This document shows, in pieces, positions 11,521 to 21,581 of a stretch of 64,000 nt of DNA. The DNA lies in assembly GCA_020002185.1 (NCBI GenBank), contig CM034537.1:66026539-66090538 (forward strand). The letters run 5' to 3'. The DNA comes from Paraescarpia echinospica (taxonomy: Eukaryota; Annelida; Polychaeta; Sabellida; Siboglinidae). A program made the translations under genes and the position numbers. The notes under the pieces were generated by a model. That model saw only the letters and a program-made list of their open reading frames with translations. It had not been told where the DNA came from and did no database searches. The first letter of the stretch is position 1, and every line of letters begins with the position of its first letter.

Positions 11521-11605
11521 CGGACTCTCGATAAGCCAAAGGGCTTCCTTGTCCACCTGCCACCTAGAGTTAATTCTCTGGGTGGCAATCTTGTTAAATC
11601 TTGTT

Positions 11606-12520
11606 CTTGTGACTCTCGAAACCCATGCAGTTGTTCTCGCAACTTCACTTTTTTCTTCGTCTTCTTCTTATGTTCAGCTCAGAACTCGGTGTCAGTCACA
11701 CGTATGTGGCTAGAGTATTGTCGAGCTTGGATGGAACGTCGCAAGTAGCTGGTGATGTAGCGCTGGGTTAGATCTATTGGTTATTTTGTGACGTTTAGAC
11801 AGATTAGAAGACCTTGTAGTCGGTGCGCCTATAGCTTCGTGAGCATAGATTAATTATTTTTAATCTCCCTCCCTCCCACCCTCCCTCCCTCCCTTGTTGA
11901 TCTCCTCTTTCTCCTCGCAATCAGACCCACCTAAGTAGAAAGTTTCATGAGATAAATAATTAAGGTTGTGTAACTTCATCACATTTTTTTTGTTTTACCA
12001 GCCTCACTGATGCTTCAACAACACTAACTTTGACAACTTCTTCCTAACCTGTTCACATTGCAACACTGCCGTATGTTGTTTCCCAAGATGATACATCCAG
12101 GTCTGTATGTAGCATAGGGAACATCACTTGATCAGGGCAAAGAGATGGTTATTGAGGCAGGTTGAATCAAACATGTAATCATTCATTGATTCAAATACAT
12201 TAGCCTCTACATTCTTCTAACACTACGCTAGAAATGGCACTGGGAAGCCCTGGACCCTGGGGGAGTTTATCAGAAGTTACTTTTAGCATTCGCTGGAACG
12301 ACTTTTCTGTTTCTTGTTCGATTTGAATACCTGAATGCACAACAACATGGAATTTTCTCTGATTATCCTTACAGGATGACCAGAAACACAGCCAAATTGT
12401 ATGAATGTAACAGTAGTTAATGGTCTCAGTCAAGATGGCCACATCTATTTCTCAACCAGCCCAATGATAAGAGATATGGTGTCCGCTATCCAGCTATAAA
12501 TAGAGGTAAGTGGGATAGAC
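11606..12520. other. intergenic; short (CCCT)n tract
   Basis: No gene seen. At about 11866-11896 there is a pyrimidine tract of CCCTCC repeats; its minus strand is G-rich and could form a G-quadruplex. The rest is plain sequence. Confidence 0.4.
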
Positions 12521-12524
12521 ACGC

Positions 12525-12635
12525 TGTGTGTTGCCATCTAGCAGACAACATTTAAAAGGCGGCTTCAGAACCAGACTCTCTTCCCGGCAAAATCATGTGA
12601 CACGCAGTCGGGCGAGAATCGGTTAAGCGAGACTA
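12525..12635. repeat. dispersed ~100-bp repeat, copy 1
   Basis: Begins near TGTTGCCATCTAGCAGACAA and ends in GGTTAAGCGAGACTAG. It shares CAGACT.TCTTCC.GGC.AA.TCA, the G-C-AG-C-GGCGAGAATC block and the end motif with copies at 13335-13450 and 14020-14118. Confidence 0.7.
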
Positions 12636-13145
12636 GCCTCGATTATCCAGGCGCTGTGAGGTGGCAGCATTCGGTTGGCCCAACACTACGGCCAGGAATA
12701 GTAAGCTCCAGCCAATGTTACCGGTAGGGGACTTTACCCCAGATTCAGGTAGAGACGATGATTGGCTCTCAGGCCAACTATATAATAACAAATTAAACAA
12801 GGATACACTTTTATCAGATAATACTATACTATAATAACTATTCAACATTAAACTTATATTGAAACATGTCACACACAAAATAAACCGACATTAAACTGTT
12901 TGCGTAGTTTAGTGCCTTTTAATCACATGCATATTCATTAGGTGGCAGCTCTCATGGCTGTAAAATATTCCGAATTGACGATCTTTGCTTACGCTCGAGC
13001 AGAAACAAAAGACTAAGTGTGAATAAGCATGATATAAATACAAAAAAGAACAAATTTAACTAAAGAAAGTGCAATCGATGTCGCGCGCAACGGTCGGACT
13101 GCTAACTAATATATGTAGTCGCCAAAGTACAATCTAAACGTGCTT

Positions 13146-13222
13146 ATCTTAGTGGCTAAGTCGGTAGCGTGTCGAGTAGCCATATTTAGGGTCCTCGGTT
13201 CGAATCCCGTAGAGTACTCGAA
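13146..13222 (+). repeat. tRNA-like sequence (SINE head or tRNA pseudogene)
   Basis: Contains an A-box-like TGGCTAAGTCGGTAGCGT and a B box GGTTCGAATCC about 30 bp later. The T-arm stem pairs badly and no clean acceptor stem is visible, so a working tRNA gene is unlikely. Confidence 0.5.
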
Positions 13223-13334
13223 ACTTTTGTTTGTATTCATTTAGTTCAAGATTAATTTTATTTTGTATAATACTATTTTGGGCACTATTTCGTAATTTCA
13301 TTTCGTTATCAAAAACATACATAATATAATAAAC

Positions 13335-13450
13335 ATTCTGGGGGATAGACGTGCTAACTGGCAGTGAGCAGTCAAAACGCGATTCTGAGCCAGACTATCT
13401 TCCTGGCGAAGTCACGCAGCCAGGCGAGAATCAGTTAAGCGAGACTAATT
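13335..13450. repeat. dispersed ~100-bp repeat, copy 2
   Basis: Same blocks as copy 1, ending AGTTAAGCGAGACTAA. Identity to copy 3 is high over GTCACGCAGCCAGGCGAGA. Confidence 0.7.
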
Positions 13451-13626
13451 AAAACGCGGCAAATCCTGACAATACGTTACATATAACTTCATAAATTGAT
13501 GACGCTACAACTGTCGCGCTTACATTTATCCGGGCGTTAAATAATATCCGGGTGACGTTTCTGCGCGTGCGCGTATCTAGGGGAATGTATTTAGTACCAG
13601 CTACAACTGTCGCGTTTTCATTTATC

Positions 13627-13649
13627 CGGGCGTTATGTATATTTATATG

Positions 13650-13681
<32 letters not shown>

Positions 13682-13700
13682 TGTCTATGTATATACATAA
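13627..13700. repeat. (TA)n-rich microsatellite
   Basis: Alternating TATATG/TATATA units over about 70 bp. Confidence 0.85.
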
Positions 13701-14019
13701 ATTATAAAATGTTTGCTTCACACAGACATAAAAAAATTCTGTCGTAAAACAGTTTCCTCTCCACGCACATGTCACATGACATACTCCTATACTTGGTCAC
13801 AAATCTGAAACAGCAAATTATAATTATGTACTCTAACTATAACACTCGTATTACGACAACAAACGAAACATATTTAACTACTGGATATTATTTATCACTA
13901 CGTGATCTACTGGTGCCAAATATTATGACTTACATATGCACATAAACATCACCCGGATAAAATGTAACGCCGGATAAATGTAAACGCGACAACGCTTTAA
14001 TTCATGAGTATACCAGTGT

Positions 14020-14118
14020 TGCCATCTAGCGGATAACATTCAGAAGGGCCATTCAGAGCCAGACTATCGTTCTGGCGAAGTCACGCAGCCAGGCGAGAGT
14101 CGGTTATGCGAAACTAAA
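14020..14118. repeat. dispersed ~100-bp repeat, copy 3
   Basis: Begins GTGTTGCCATCTAGCGGATAA and ends GGTTATGCGAAACTAAA; third member of the family seen at 12525 and 13335. Confidence 0.7.
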
Positions 14119-14636
14119 GCGGTGTCGGAATAAAACGGAACTAAAAGTGGATAATGTAGTACGAATGATTGGTCTCGGAGTTTGCAGCCAACTTAATCGC
14201 AGACGCAACAAAGCTACAAGTCAACAGTGCGGTTGTATCTGCAAAAAAACGCTTAAACAATTAATACTCTTCAGATCAGAATGTTTGATCTGTTCAAAAC
14301 TTCATACCGGTAAACTAAACTTTACCGTCTAAAGTAAACATGGCCGTCACTAGTCCTACTCTGGTGGTTCTGGTTGTACCGAACTGAAGCCGGTCGCAAC
14401 GACTCGCACGTTGGTTCCGATAGTTCCTGAAGGATTCTTCGAGACACACATACACGTAGCCAGCAACTGTCACAGTCTATGTGTATCACTAAATGAAGAA
14501 GGATATAACAGCTGCTTACCTATCTTAAGTCGTGAGAGTACTCGGTAAGCGTGAAACTGTTGGGTGTCAAGCCATCGCTGTTTATCACAAGTGTTACTGT
14601 TAGTTACTGAGCTAACTAGTCGCACAATCTGTCACG
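14119..14636 (+). other. upstream region of the Ro60-like gene
   Basis: No other exon or repeat found. It should hold the promoter and 5' leader of the gene that starts at 14637, but I see no clear TATA box or initiator. Confidence 0.35.
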
Positions 14637-16217
14637 ATGCCACAACCAGTGTGCACAGAAGTACAGCTTCTGCAACGATTCCTTTGCCTTGGCAAGGACA
14701 GTGCAGTTTACCACTGCCAAACGGATATAGCATCACAGAACTATTCCAACCACGATGTGCAAATTGTTGAGGCAGTGCTCCGCCTTGACAGTGGAGGCTC
14801 TCTCGCCATTGATACTATCCTCAGTTTCAGTCGAGAGGCACGGGCTGCTGTAAGACATCCAACATTGTTTGCCCTGGCAGTGTGTGCAAGGTGCAGTGAC
14901 CAAGATACAAAGACTCGGGCATATGAGGCACTGTCAGACATCTGTCGCATACCCACAGATCTATTCTACTTTCTCTCGCAACATATCAAAGTAGGTCAGT
15001 TGGGTACACTGCAGGGTAAAGGCTGGGGTCGTGCTGTTCGTCGTGCTCTGTCTCACTGGTATCTCGACAACCATGATGAGCTTCAACTTGCCCGTCATGT
15101 CACCAAATACCCAAGCCGCCATCGGTGGCATCACCGAGACGTACTCAAAGTAGCACACGTCAAGTCCCCAACACAGAACGCTGCACTCGGCTTCATTCTT
15201 GAATACATCCGTCACGGCCTTGGACGTGCTGAGCGCAGGTTCAGAAGTCAAACAGATGATGTGAGACATGTGGCTGCATTCTTGAGAGCTGTCAAGAATG
15301 TCAAGTCACGGTCGTTGAGTGATGCTGAGTTGGCGTCGGTCATTAGAACTCACCGACTGAACCGAGAACATGTCCTCACAGAATCGTTGAGTTCCACCGA
15401 GGTCTGGAAGGCTCTCTTGCCTCACATGCCAATGATGGCGATGATACGAAACTTGGGCAAGATGACATCGCTGGAGATCCTGAATAGCGGCACACAGGAA
15501 GCTGCCCACGTGATCAAAACACTTCAAAGCAAAAAACAACTGAAGTCAGCTCGTGTACATCCGTTCTTCCTGCTGCATGCGTTGCGCACATACAAGAATG
15601 GCCACGGGGACAAGGGCGTCCTGGAGTGGAAACCAAACAGTGACATTGTAAAGGAGCTGGAACTTGCCTTCCACCAGTCTCTCACGATCACCAGACCTAC
15701 AGGTCAGTGCTTCCTGCTGGCAGTGGATGTCACTAACTCGGCCGAAGGATGTCAGATCGACCCACCCACAGCCGCAGCTGTCCTGGCCATGCACGTTGCA
15801 AAGACAGAAAGAGAATTTGAAATTGTGTATGTCGCTGAGGAGATCAGGTCTATGAACATAAATCCTTCTATGAACCTGAATGATGTGATGAACTTGATGG
15901 CGTGCCCGGCTGACCCCACATATACATCATGTGACTGCTCGAAGCCCAATCAGTGGGCTCTCGACGAAGACAAGGACTTTGACGTAATCATAATATTCAC
16001 GAGCTGCAGCACGGTTACATGGGGTACGGATGCAATGATGGCTCTGCGTGATTACCGCCAACGTCCCAATACTCAGCGCACTAAGCTGGTTGTTGTCACC
16101 ATGACCACCAATGATTCTTCCATCGGTGATGTCACTGATCATCTCGTTCTCAATATTGTTGGCTTTGACAGCAGTGGCCTGGAGGTGATCAATGACTTCA
16201 TCCGACACGTGTCATAA
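14637..16217 (+). CDS. Ro60/TROVE-domain protein, single exon
   Basis: A 526-residue uninterrupted frame, close to the usual 530-540 of Ro60. Residues about 1-350 form the TROVE HEAT-repeat ring that in Ro60 binds Y RNAs and misfolded small RNAs. The family block GKGWGRAVRRALSHWY lies at 128-142 and the HRDVLKVAHVK block at 166-176. Residues about 355-526 form a von Willebrand A-like domain. Its metal site is unusual: the DxSxS motif reads DVTNS at 363-367, and the later FTD aspartate is replaced (FTSCS, 454-458), so metal binding is probably lost. The coding region has no intron, which suggests a retrocopy or an ancestral single-exon gene; the intact frame argues that it is functional. An AATAAA at 16515 may serve as its poly(A) signal. 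Y-RNA binding is inferred from the family. Confidence 0.88.
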   Translation: MPQPVCTEVQLLQRFLCLGKDSAVYHCQTDIASQNYSNHDVQIVEAVLRLDSGGSLAIDTILSFSREARAAVRHPTLFALAVCARCSDQDTKTRAYEALSDICRIPTDLFYFLSQHIKVGQLGTLQGKGWGRAVRRALSHWYLDNHDELQLARHVTKYPSRHRWHHRDVLKVAHVKSPTQNAALGFILEYIRHGLGRAERRFRSQTDDVRHVAAFLRAVKNVKSRSLSDAELASVIRTHRLNREHVLTESLSSTEVWKALLPHMPMMAMIRNLGKMTSLEILNSGTQEAAHVIKTLQSKKQLKSARVHPFFLLHALRTYKNGHGDKGVLEWKPNSDIVKELELAFHQSLTITRPTGQCFLLAVDVTNSAEGCQIDPPTAAAVLAMHVAKTEREFEIVYVAEEIRSMNINPSMNLNDVMNLMACPADPTYTSCDCSKPNQWALDEDKDFDVIIIFTSCSTVTWGTDAMMALRDYRQRPNTQRTKLVVVTMTTNDSSIGDVTDHLVLNIVGFDSSGLEVINDFIRHVS

Positions 16218-16386
16218 AACTGTCACTGCAAGCATGGAATAAGACAGGACGTCAACATAGACGTGTGTCATAAGACTGTCACTCCACACACAGAGTAAGA
16301 GAGGATGTCAACATAGACATGTCATAAGACTGTCACTCCACACACGGAGTAAGAGGACATCAACATAGACGTGTGTCATAAGACTC
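16205..16386 (+). repeat. ~56-bp minisatellite overlapping the Ro60-like stop codon
   Basis: Three and a bit copies of a unit starting ACGTGTGTCATAAGACTGTC. The first copy includes the last codons and the TAA stop of the Ro60-like frame (CACGTGTCATAA), so the array grew out of the end of the coding region into the 3' UTR. Confidence 0.85.
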
Positions 16387-16514
16387 AGTTGAACATTACA
16401 CCTGGACACTTAGGTAGTAGACAGACAGTAGTGTTTAGTAATTTTTTATGATTTTCACACCATGCAGGTAAACAGTAATTGAGACGGGGGAGCACAAGTG
16501 CACTATAAAATGTT

Positions 16515-16520
16515 AATAAA
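16515..16520 (+). promoter_or_regulatory. AATAAA poly(A) signal
   Basis: AATAAA about 300 nt past the Ro60-like stop, followed by a GT-rich stretch (TGTTGTGGT). It is a plausible 3' end for that transcript. Confidence 0.45.
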
Positions 16521-16584
16521 ACATGTTGTGGTAACACGTGCTTCTGTTCAGTTATTCCAATTGTTCTTGACAGTTTATTATATA

Positions 16585-18640
16585 TTTGATCAATGTGTCT
16601 TTTCCAGAAAATTAAAATGATCTACACATTCTAGTGGTGTGTCATCTATATTCAATTGCAATCTTGGAATTTGTTTCTGAGGACGATAGAACATCATGCA
16701 TTTTGATTTACTAATATTTAGTGAAAGTTAGTTTACTTTTAACCATACGCTTATTTAAAAAAAAAAAATTCAGCATTAGTATCATCAAAATTATTAGATT
16801 GTATATTGAAAGAACTCGATGAACTTGATTAAATTGAATCAGCATATAGAAATAATTCGAAATATTTAGTTATATGTACAATATCATTGATATATATACA
16901 AAATAGAAGACGACCTATTATAGAGCCCTAAGGCACCCGTGTAGTGATCAGTGACGTATCACATGATGTGCCTTCCATTTCAACATGCTGTGTCCTGTTG
17001 CTGTCATGTGGAGTGCAGTAGCGCAGCGGTAAGTGCTCCAGACTCTCGACTGAGAGAACGCGGGTTCGAATCCTGTGCGGCGGTGTCGAATCTTGGGCAA
17101 GTTTATTTACTCTACATTGCTTCAGTTCACTCAGCTGTATGAATGAGTACCTGGCTATAGACAGTGGTGGATATTTGTGTACGAATAGTCTGCGCATTAA
17201 TTGCAGCATGGCTGTATGCTTCCCAGAGAAGTCAAGATGGTGTTAGATTGAACAGGTCTGCCTGGCAGTAAAATGCTTTGAGCAGTCCTGAGGACTGGAT
17301 ACTGCGCTATACAACTTACCTTTACTTTGGTTAAGTAGCTCTTTATGAGACCATATGCACATCCTCTTACTATGTAATATGATAGTTTGTTTATTAAAAT
17401 TTCATGGTCTAGTGTATCAAAAGCTTTTGATAAATCTAAGAATATGGCTATGGGAATTTCTGTCCATTTCAGTGATTTTATCAATTAGTTCTAATGCAGC
17501 TAGTTCTGTTGAGTGTCCCTTTCTAAATCCGTATTGACTGTTGAAAAGTAGATTTTGATAGAATGTATATAGCTTAAATAATTTTTTTTCGATTACCTTT
17601 GATATAACAGGCAAAAGTGATATGGGTCGATAATTTGTAAATACACTATCATTTTCTTTTTTGAATAATGGGATTACCTTTGCAACTTTTAGGTTGTCTG
17701 GAAATATTCCTGTTTCAATAGTTTGATTTATTATTACTGTAAGTGGCTCTGTTAAAACTTCTTCTACAAATTTCAATAATTGGGTAGATATACCTCTAGC
17801 AACTTATTATTTTTTAACTCGTTAAAAAAAATTGGCATACACATTAAACGAATGTCTTGTAACATCGGCATATTTTGCCTTTGAGTCATCATGATCATTA
17901 TTGTATTAAAACATGTTAAATAAGGCTGGTGGTCTGAAAAAAATTTGATAAGAATACCAGATGTAGTATTTAGTGTGGCTTTCGATAGTTTACAGAAAAA
18001 GTTATCTGATAGTGTTGCATTATAATTCAAAAATCGTGTCGGTAAGGTTATTTTTGGGTAAAATCTGAGTAATTAGTGCATCAGGGAAGTCCCCAAACAC
18101 ACCCTTTGTGTTGACTTAGTAAATTTATGTTGAAATCTCAAGAAATTATAATTACTTTATTTATCTTTTCTAAGGAGCTTAATATAGGAATAAACTTGTC
18201 AACAAAAACTTTTTTTAATATTGTCACTGGGCAGTCTGTAAATATTTTTTTAATTACCAATTATTTCAATGAATTGACCTTCCCATATAGTTGAGTTAAA
18301 TAGAGACTTATTTTTGTATTTATATTTCTGATTAAGGTAAATAATCAGTCAACCTTTTTTGCTGCAGTGTTTCCCTTTTACAATGCAATGATAACCGTCC
18401 AACTGTAGAAGACATCGTCGTTATTGCTAAACCATGTCTATTGCAAACAAATAGCACTAAATTGAAAACCAGAATCAGTAAGTTTATCTATGAATATTTG
18501 AAATTCGTCAAGCTTTGCATGTATGCTCACAATATTACTACTTAAAATAGTGAAACAGTTTTGCTTTGATTTCAACCTATCAATAATATTTTCACTCACT
18601 ACATATGGAGAATGTTGTATTAAGTTTGTACCCACAGTAT
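16585..18640 (-). pseudogene. decayed LINE with endonuclease and RT remnants
   Basis: In minus-strand order: endonuclease start near 18560 (SIHAKLDEFQIFIDKL, FQFSAICLQ); endonuclease end near 17960 (FFSDHQPYLTCFN); RT core 17776-17340 ([51 protein letters not shown]). A SINE interrupts at about 17012-17330. RT resumes at 17010-16860 (VEMEGTSCDTSLITT, SIIGRLLF.IYINDIVH) and ends near 16740-16600 (LSLNISKSKCMMFYRPQK). Frames are broken by stops and shifts. A CR1/L2/jockey-related clade is likely. Confidence 0.8.
17012..17330 (+). mobile_element. tRNA-derived SINE inserted in the LINE
   Basis: The head (17015-17090) has an A box around TAGCGCAGCGGT and a perfect B box GGTTCGAATCC with a foldable T arm. 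An unrelated body of about 200 bp and a TTACCTTTACTTT tail follow. The LINE reading frame stops at one edge and resumes at the other, which fixes the insertion borders approximately. A body fragment recurs at 57290-57375. Confidence 0.75.
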
Positions 18641-18898
18641 GTGACCTGAATACTACATCTGGTCACATAGTACCCACAAGTGTCCAGACGTTGGACTCCA
18701 ATAAAAAAATAAATGTAGTCCATTATAGTTCGAAATTGATGTGCATAGCCATATATAATATTTAGAACATTGACAGCTTACAAAGAATATATACAAACAA
18801 ACGTAAGACTAAGCCAAGAGTCCAATAAACACATTTCACTGCCACAAACTCAACTTTCTATACACATGTGTTCTTAAGTGGTGTACCAGTTACATATT

Positions 18899-20988
18899 CA
18901 GAGATGGAGTGATTACAATACAAATATAATCGAGTAAGAGTACGATTACTATGAAGGTGTGAGTACAATTACGAGTACGATTACTCAGAAAAAAAATGTA
19001 ATTGATTACGAGTACGATTACTTTAGCATGTAATCATGATTACTTTAAAGAATATGCTAATCCTGTTTCTACCATGAATGTGACCTTCTTGGAATTCAAA
19101 AGCATTCATCTTTTTCTGTTGCTATGACAGTATTTAGTGTTCTAATTGATTACTGCTATCCAGGTTTTTTTTATATAAACATATATATATATAAACATAT
19201 AAAACTTTCACAAGTATCATGACTATTCAGTAAATATAGTTAATGTTGATTTAGTGCTGTGGCTCGATACTCACTTAGTTTGTACTAAAAACTAAATATA
19301 TTAACGTATCCGCACCAAACTTTCTCAGGTATCTAATTCTAACATTGATAAATTTACTCAATCATCTAATGCTGGATTGATACTCAAAATATCCATATAT
19401 CATGATACTACGAATTAATGGTATCAAACTTTAACAATATCACACAACTTTTATATTGAATGCCAATTTAGTGGTAGTTCGATATTCATTACTATGTCAA
19501 AGAAGTATCATCAAACTGAAAAAAATTTGTATTGAACTTACCGAAATATTGCAATATTGTAATTGATATATAATTATTGAGTATCAAACCAGCAGGATAT
19601 ATTCAGATTCAGACTGTTTATTATCAAGTAGCATTTAAAATGTACGAGGAATTCTTGATATATATATCCTGCTGGTTTGATACTCAATAATTATATTTTT
19701 TGTTGGTACTTCTTTGACATAGTAATGAATATCGAACGACTTGGCAGGCGATGCCATACTTATACTAAAATATGTGTGTCTTGACAGATAGCTTTACCAA
19801 ACAGATAGCAGATCACAATATATCGCATAGACAGTTGGAACTGAAATGAACTCCACTTCTTAGGTTTGAAGCATTTACAGTGAAACATTAACTGGCCCTG
19901 TTGAACTGCAGGCTTAGTGGCCCTAGCTCAGTAGTGTCGTTGGGTTATACATTCATGGCTTCAGATAAAACTGCTTAATGAAGAAATGTAGGAGTAGCAA
20001 GCCAATGACTTGACTGTGTTGTGTTGGGGTGGCAGGCCAGCTGTGGCATCCTCACTGACACACACAAACACTGGGCACAGTTATAGGTTACCCAGTTACA
20101 GATCTCTGCACGCAAGCCAGTTGCAATTCGTATACTAACTATATTTAGAAAAACAGGTGGGGACAAACAAATATGGTTTCTGAATCAAATACAAATATGT
20201 TGCATTTAAAAATTTCAAATACCCTCTTTTTAAAATTACAAATACAGTGGCTGTACACATGATCAAATACATTACACTGATAACATTTCAAATCCAGGCG
20301 GTCAGATTCAAAAGGATATCCGATTCAGATATGCAGTATACTAAAAGGGACAAACACAGAATATGGTGGTGAACTTAGACAGGTTTACAGTTTACACTTA
20401 AACATACTAGACAGGGATTTAGCAGCTAACCACCCACTGGCACCCAGTCAGGACTCAGGAGGTAGGAACCATGACCAATCATTCACACCATTCTAACAGT
20501 GCAAACAGTACAAATGGCACAGCTTCTAAAATGACAAAGTAAGATGGTAGGGGAGGCTTATTTACTGCACTGCTCCCAGAGACTGTCAGGATTATAACTT
20601 TGTACTACTGCAGTAAGCAGGAGGGTGATGTGGCTAGGACTGGCTTCTCTGGGAAGAGAAGGTATTAATTAGGGAAATCTAACTGAATGTTTATGCAACT
20701 GAAATGCTCAATAGTAATAGGAAAGTAATAGCTCAATTACTATTACATTTATTAGATTACCTCTGGTATTGCCATTTCTATCTGTCTAATCTATTTGCTT
20801 GCAACTGTTTATATGAACAAAATTGTAATCGTGATTAAGTAATCATGATTACGATTACTTTGGTAATGTAATCGAGTACGATTACGATTACTTGGCTTTT
20901 TTTACCAATGTAATCGAGTACGATTACTCAAAAAGTACGAGTACGATTACCACAAGTATGATTACAGAGTACGATTACTCCATCTCTG
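18899..20988. mobile_element. 2.1-kb non-autonomous inverted-repeat element
   Basis: The left end CAGAGATGGAGTGATTAC and the right end, reverse-complemented CAGAGATGGAGTAATCGTAC, form terminal inverted repeats. The start CAGAGATGG is typical of hAT elements. Both ends are followed by clustered TAATCGAGTACGATTAC-type subterminal repeats (18930-19040 and 20825-20980). I see no transposase and no matching 8-bp target duplication. Confidence 0.6.
19476..19739. repeat. long inverted repeat (hairpin)
   Basis: Left arm 19476-19602 and right arm 19660-19739. The inner 34 bp (ATTATTGAGTATCAAACCAG and flanks) are a perfect inverted match, and the outer GTTCGATATTCATTACTATG block matches as well. The left arm contains an extra piece of about 50 bp. 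It lies inside the 18899-20988 element. Confidence 0.85.
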
Positions 20989-21351
20989 AAATTACAATGC
21001 ACATTTATGTTCAATTAACACACCTATTTACATACAAAATAATGTGGTGTTTGTGCATACACCAAATATCCATTTCTTGCATATGAATGCCATGTCGAAT
21101 TGAACCTCGATAACTTTGCGGTCAAGATCAAAATTGGCATCGCGTTTCGCTTGAGTTAATATGGTAATATGCTACGAATGTCTAATTTAAAACTGTACAA
21201 AAATACAGTTTAAATTATTTGACTCACTGGTAATGTAGTTGCTAACGTGTCACTGTCAATACTGTAATTGATTACATAAATGGCCCTTAGTCTGTAACTT
21301 AACCCTTGGTTGTTGCATAAAGAACACATTGCACTGATTTGATGCTTATAT
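20989..21351. other. downstream flank of ureG
   Basis: AT-rich, with no gene or repeat recognised. It lies beyond the putative poly(A) signal of ureG. Confidence 0.4.
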
Positions 21352-21357
21352 TTTATT
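21352..21357 (-). promoter_or_regulatory. AATAAA poly(A) signal of ureG
   Basis: The minus strand reads AATAAA 87 nt downstream of the ureG stop codon (21446-21444). Confidence 0.7.
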
Positions 21358-21443
21358 GTTGACTGATTTACAGTGGTGTGAGAGGCATGTGTTCAGCTTC
21401 TGCATAACTAGTAGATCTATAGCAGTAGTTACAGTGTGAGTGA

Positions 21444-21581
21444 CTAAGGGGCAGCACCGACTGCTGCTGTGAGGGATCGGATGATGTGGTCTGCCACCGT
21501 GTCAATGCCGACCATGTGCTTAGCTTGCGTGAATACAGTTGGTCCATCCTGCCTCATCACAGCCGCATCACGCCTCATCAC
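21444..21581 (-). CDS. ureG: ureG exon F: C terminus
   Basis: 138 nt from TTTGCCAG|GTGATG to the TAG at 21446-21444. It encodes [20 protein letters not shown], continuing to a short divergent tail. VMRRDA following ADLN of exon E restores the conserved UreG sequence, which confirms this acceptor among some 170 look-alikes upstream. Confidence 0.93.
   Translation of the reverse strand: MMRRDAAVMRQDGPTVFTQAKHMVGIDTVADHIIRSLTAAVGAAP

Larger units (their letters stand above)
7640..11605 (+). mobile_element. CR1-type LINE copy 1, near full length, inactive
   Basis: A non-LTR retrotransposon with ORF1 (7656-8797) and ORF2 (about 8900-11520). It ends in a short tandem 3' repeat, AATCTTGTT, as CR1 elements do. 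The second copy at 41921-43990 ends in the same motif on the other strand. Differences show that this copy is dead: an internal deletion of about 170 bp near 9829, a T-run expansion at 10344 that shifts frame, and a TAA at 10422. No target-site duplication was identified. Confidence 0.85.

Noticed and set aside
13146..13222. A tRNA gene
   Set aside because: A and B boxes are present, but the T-arm and acceptor stems do not pair, so it is listed only as a tRNA-like repeat.
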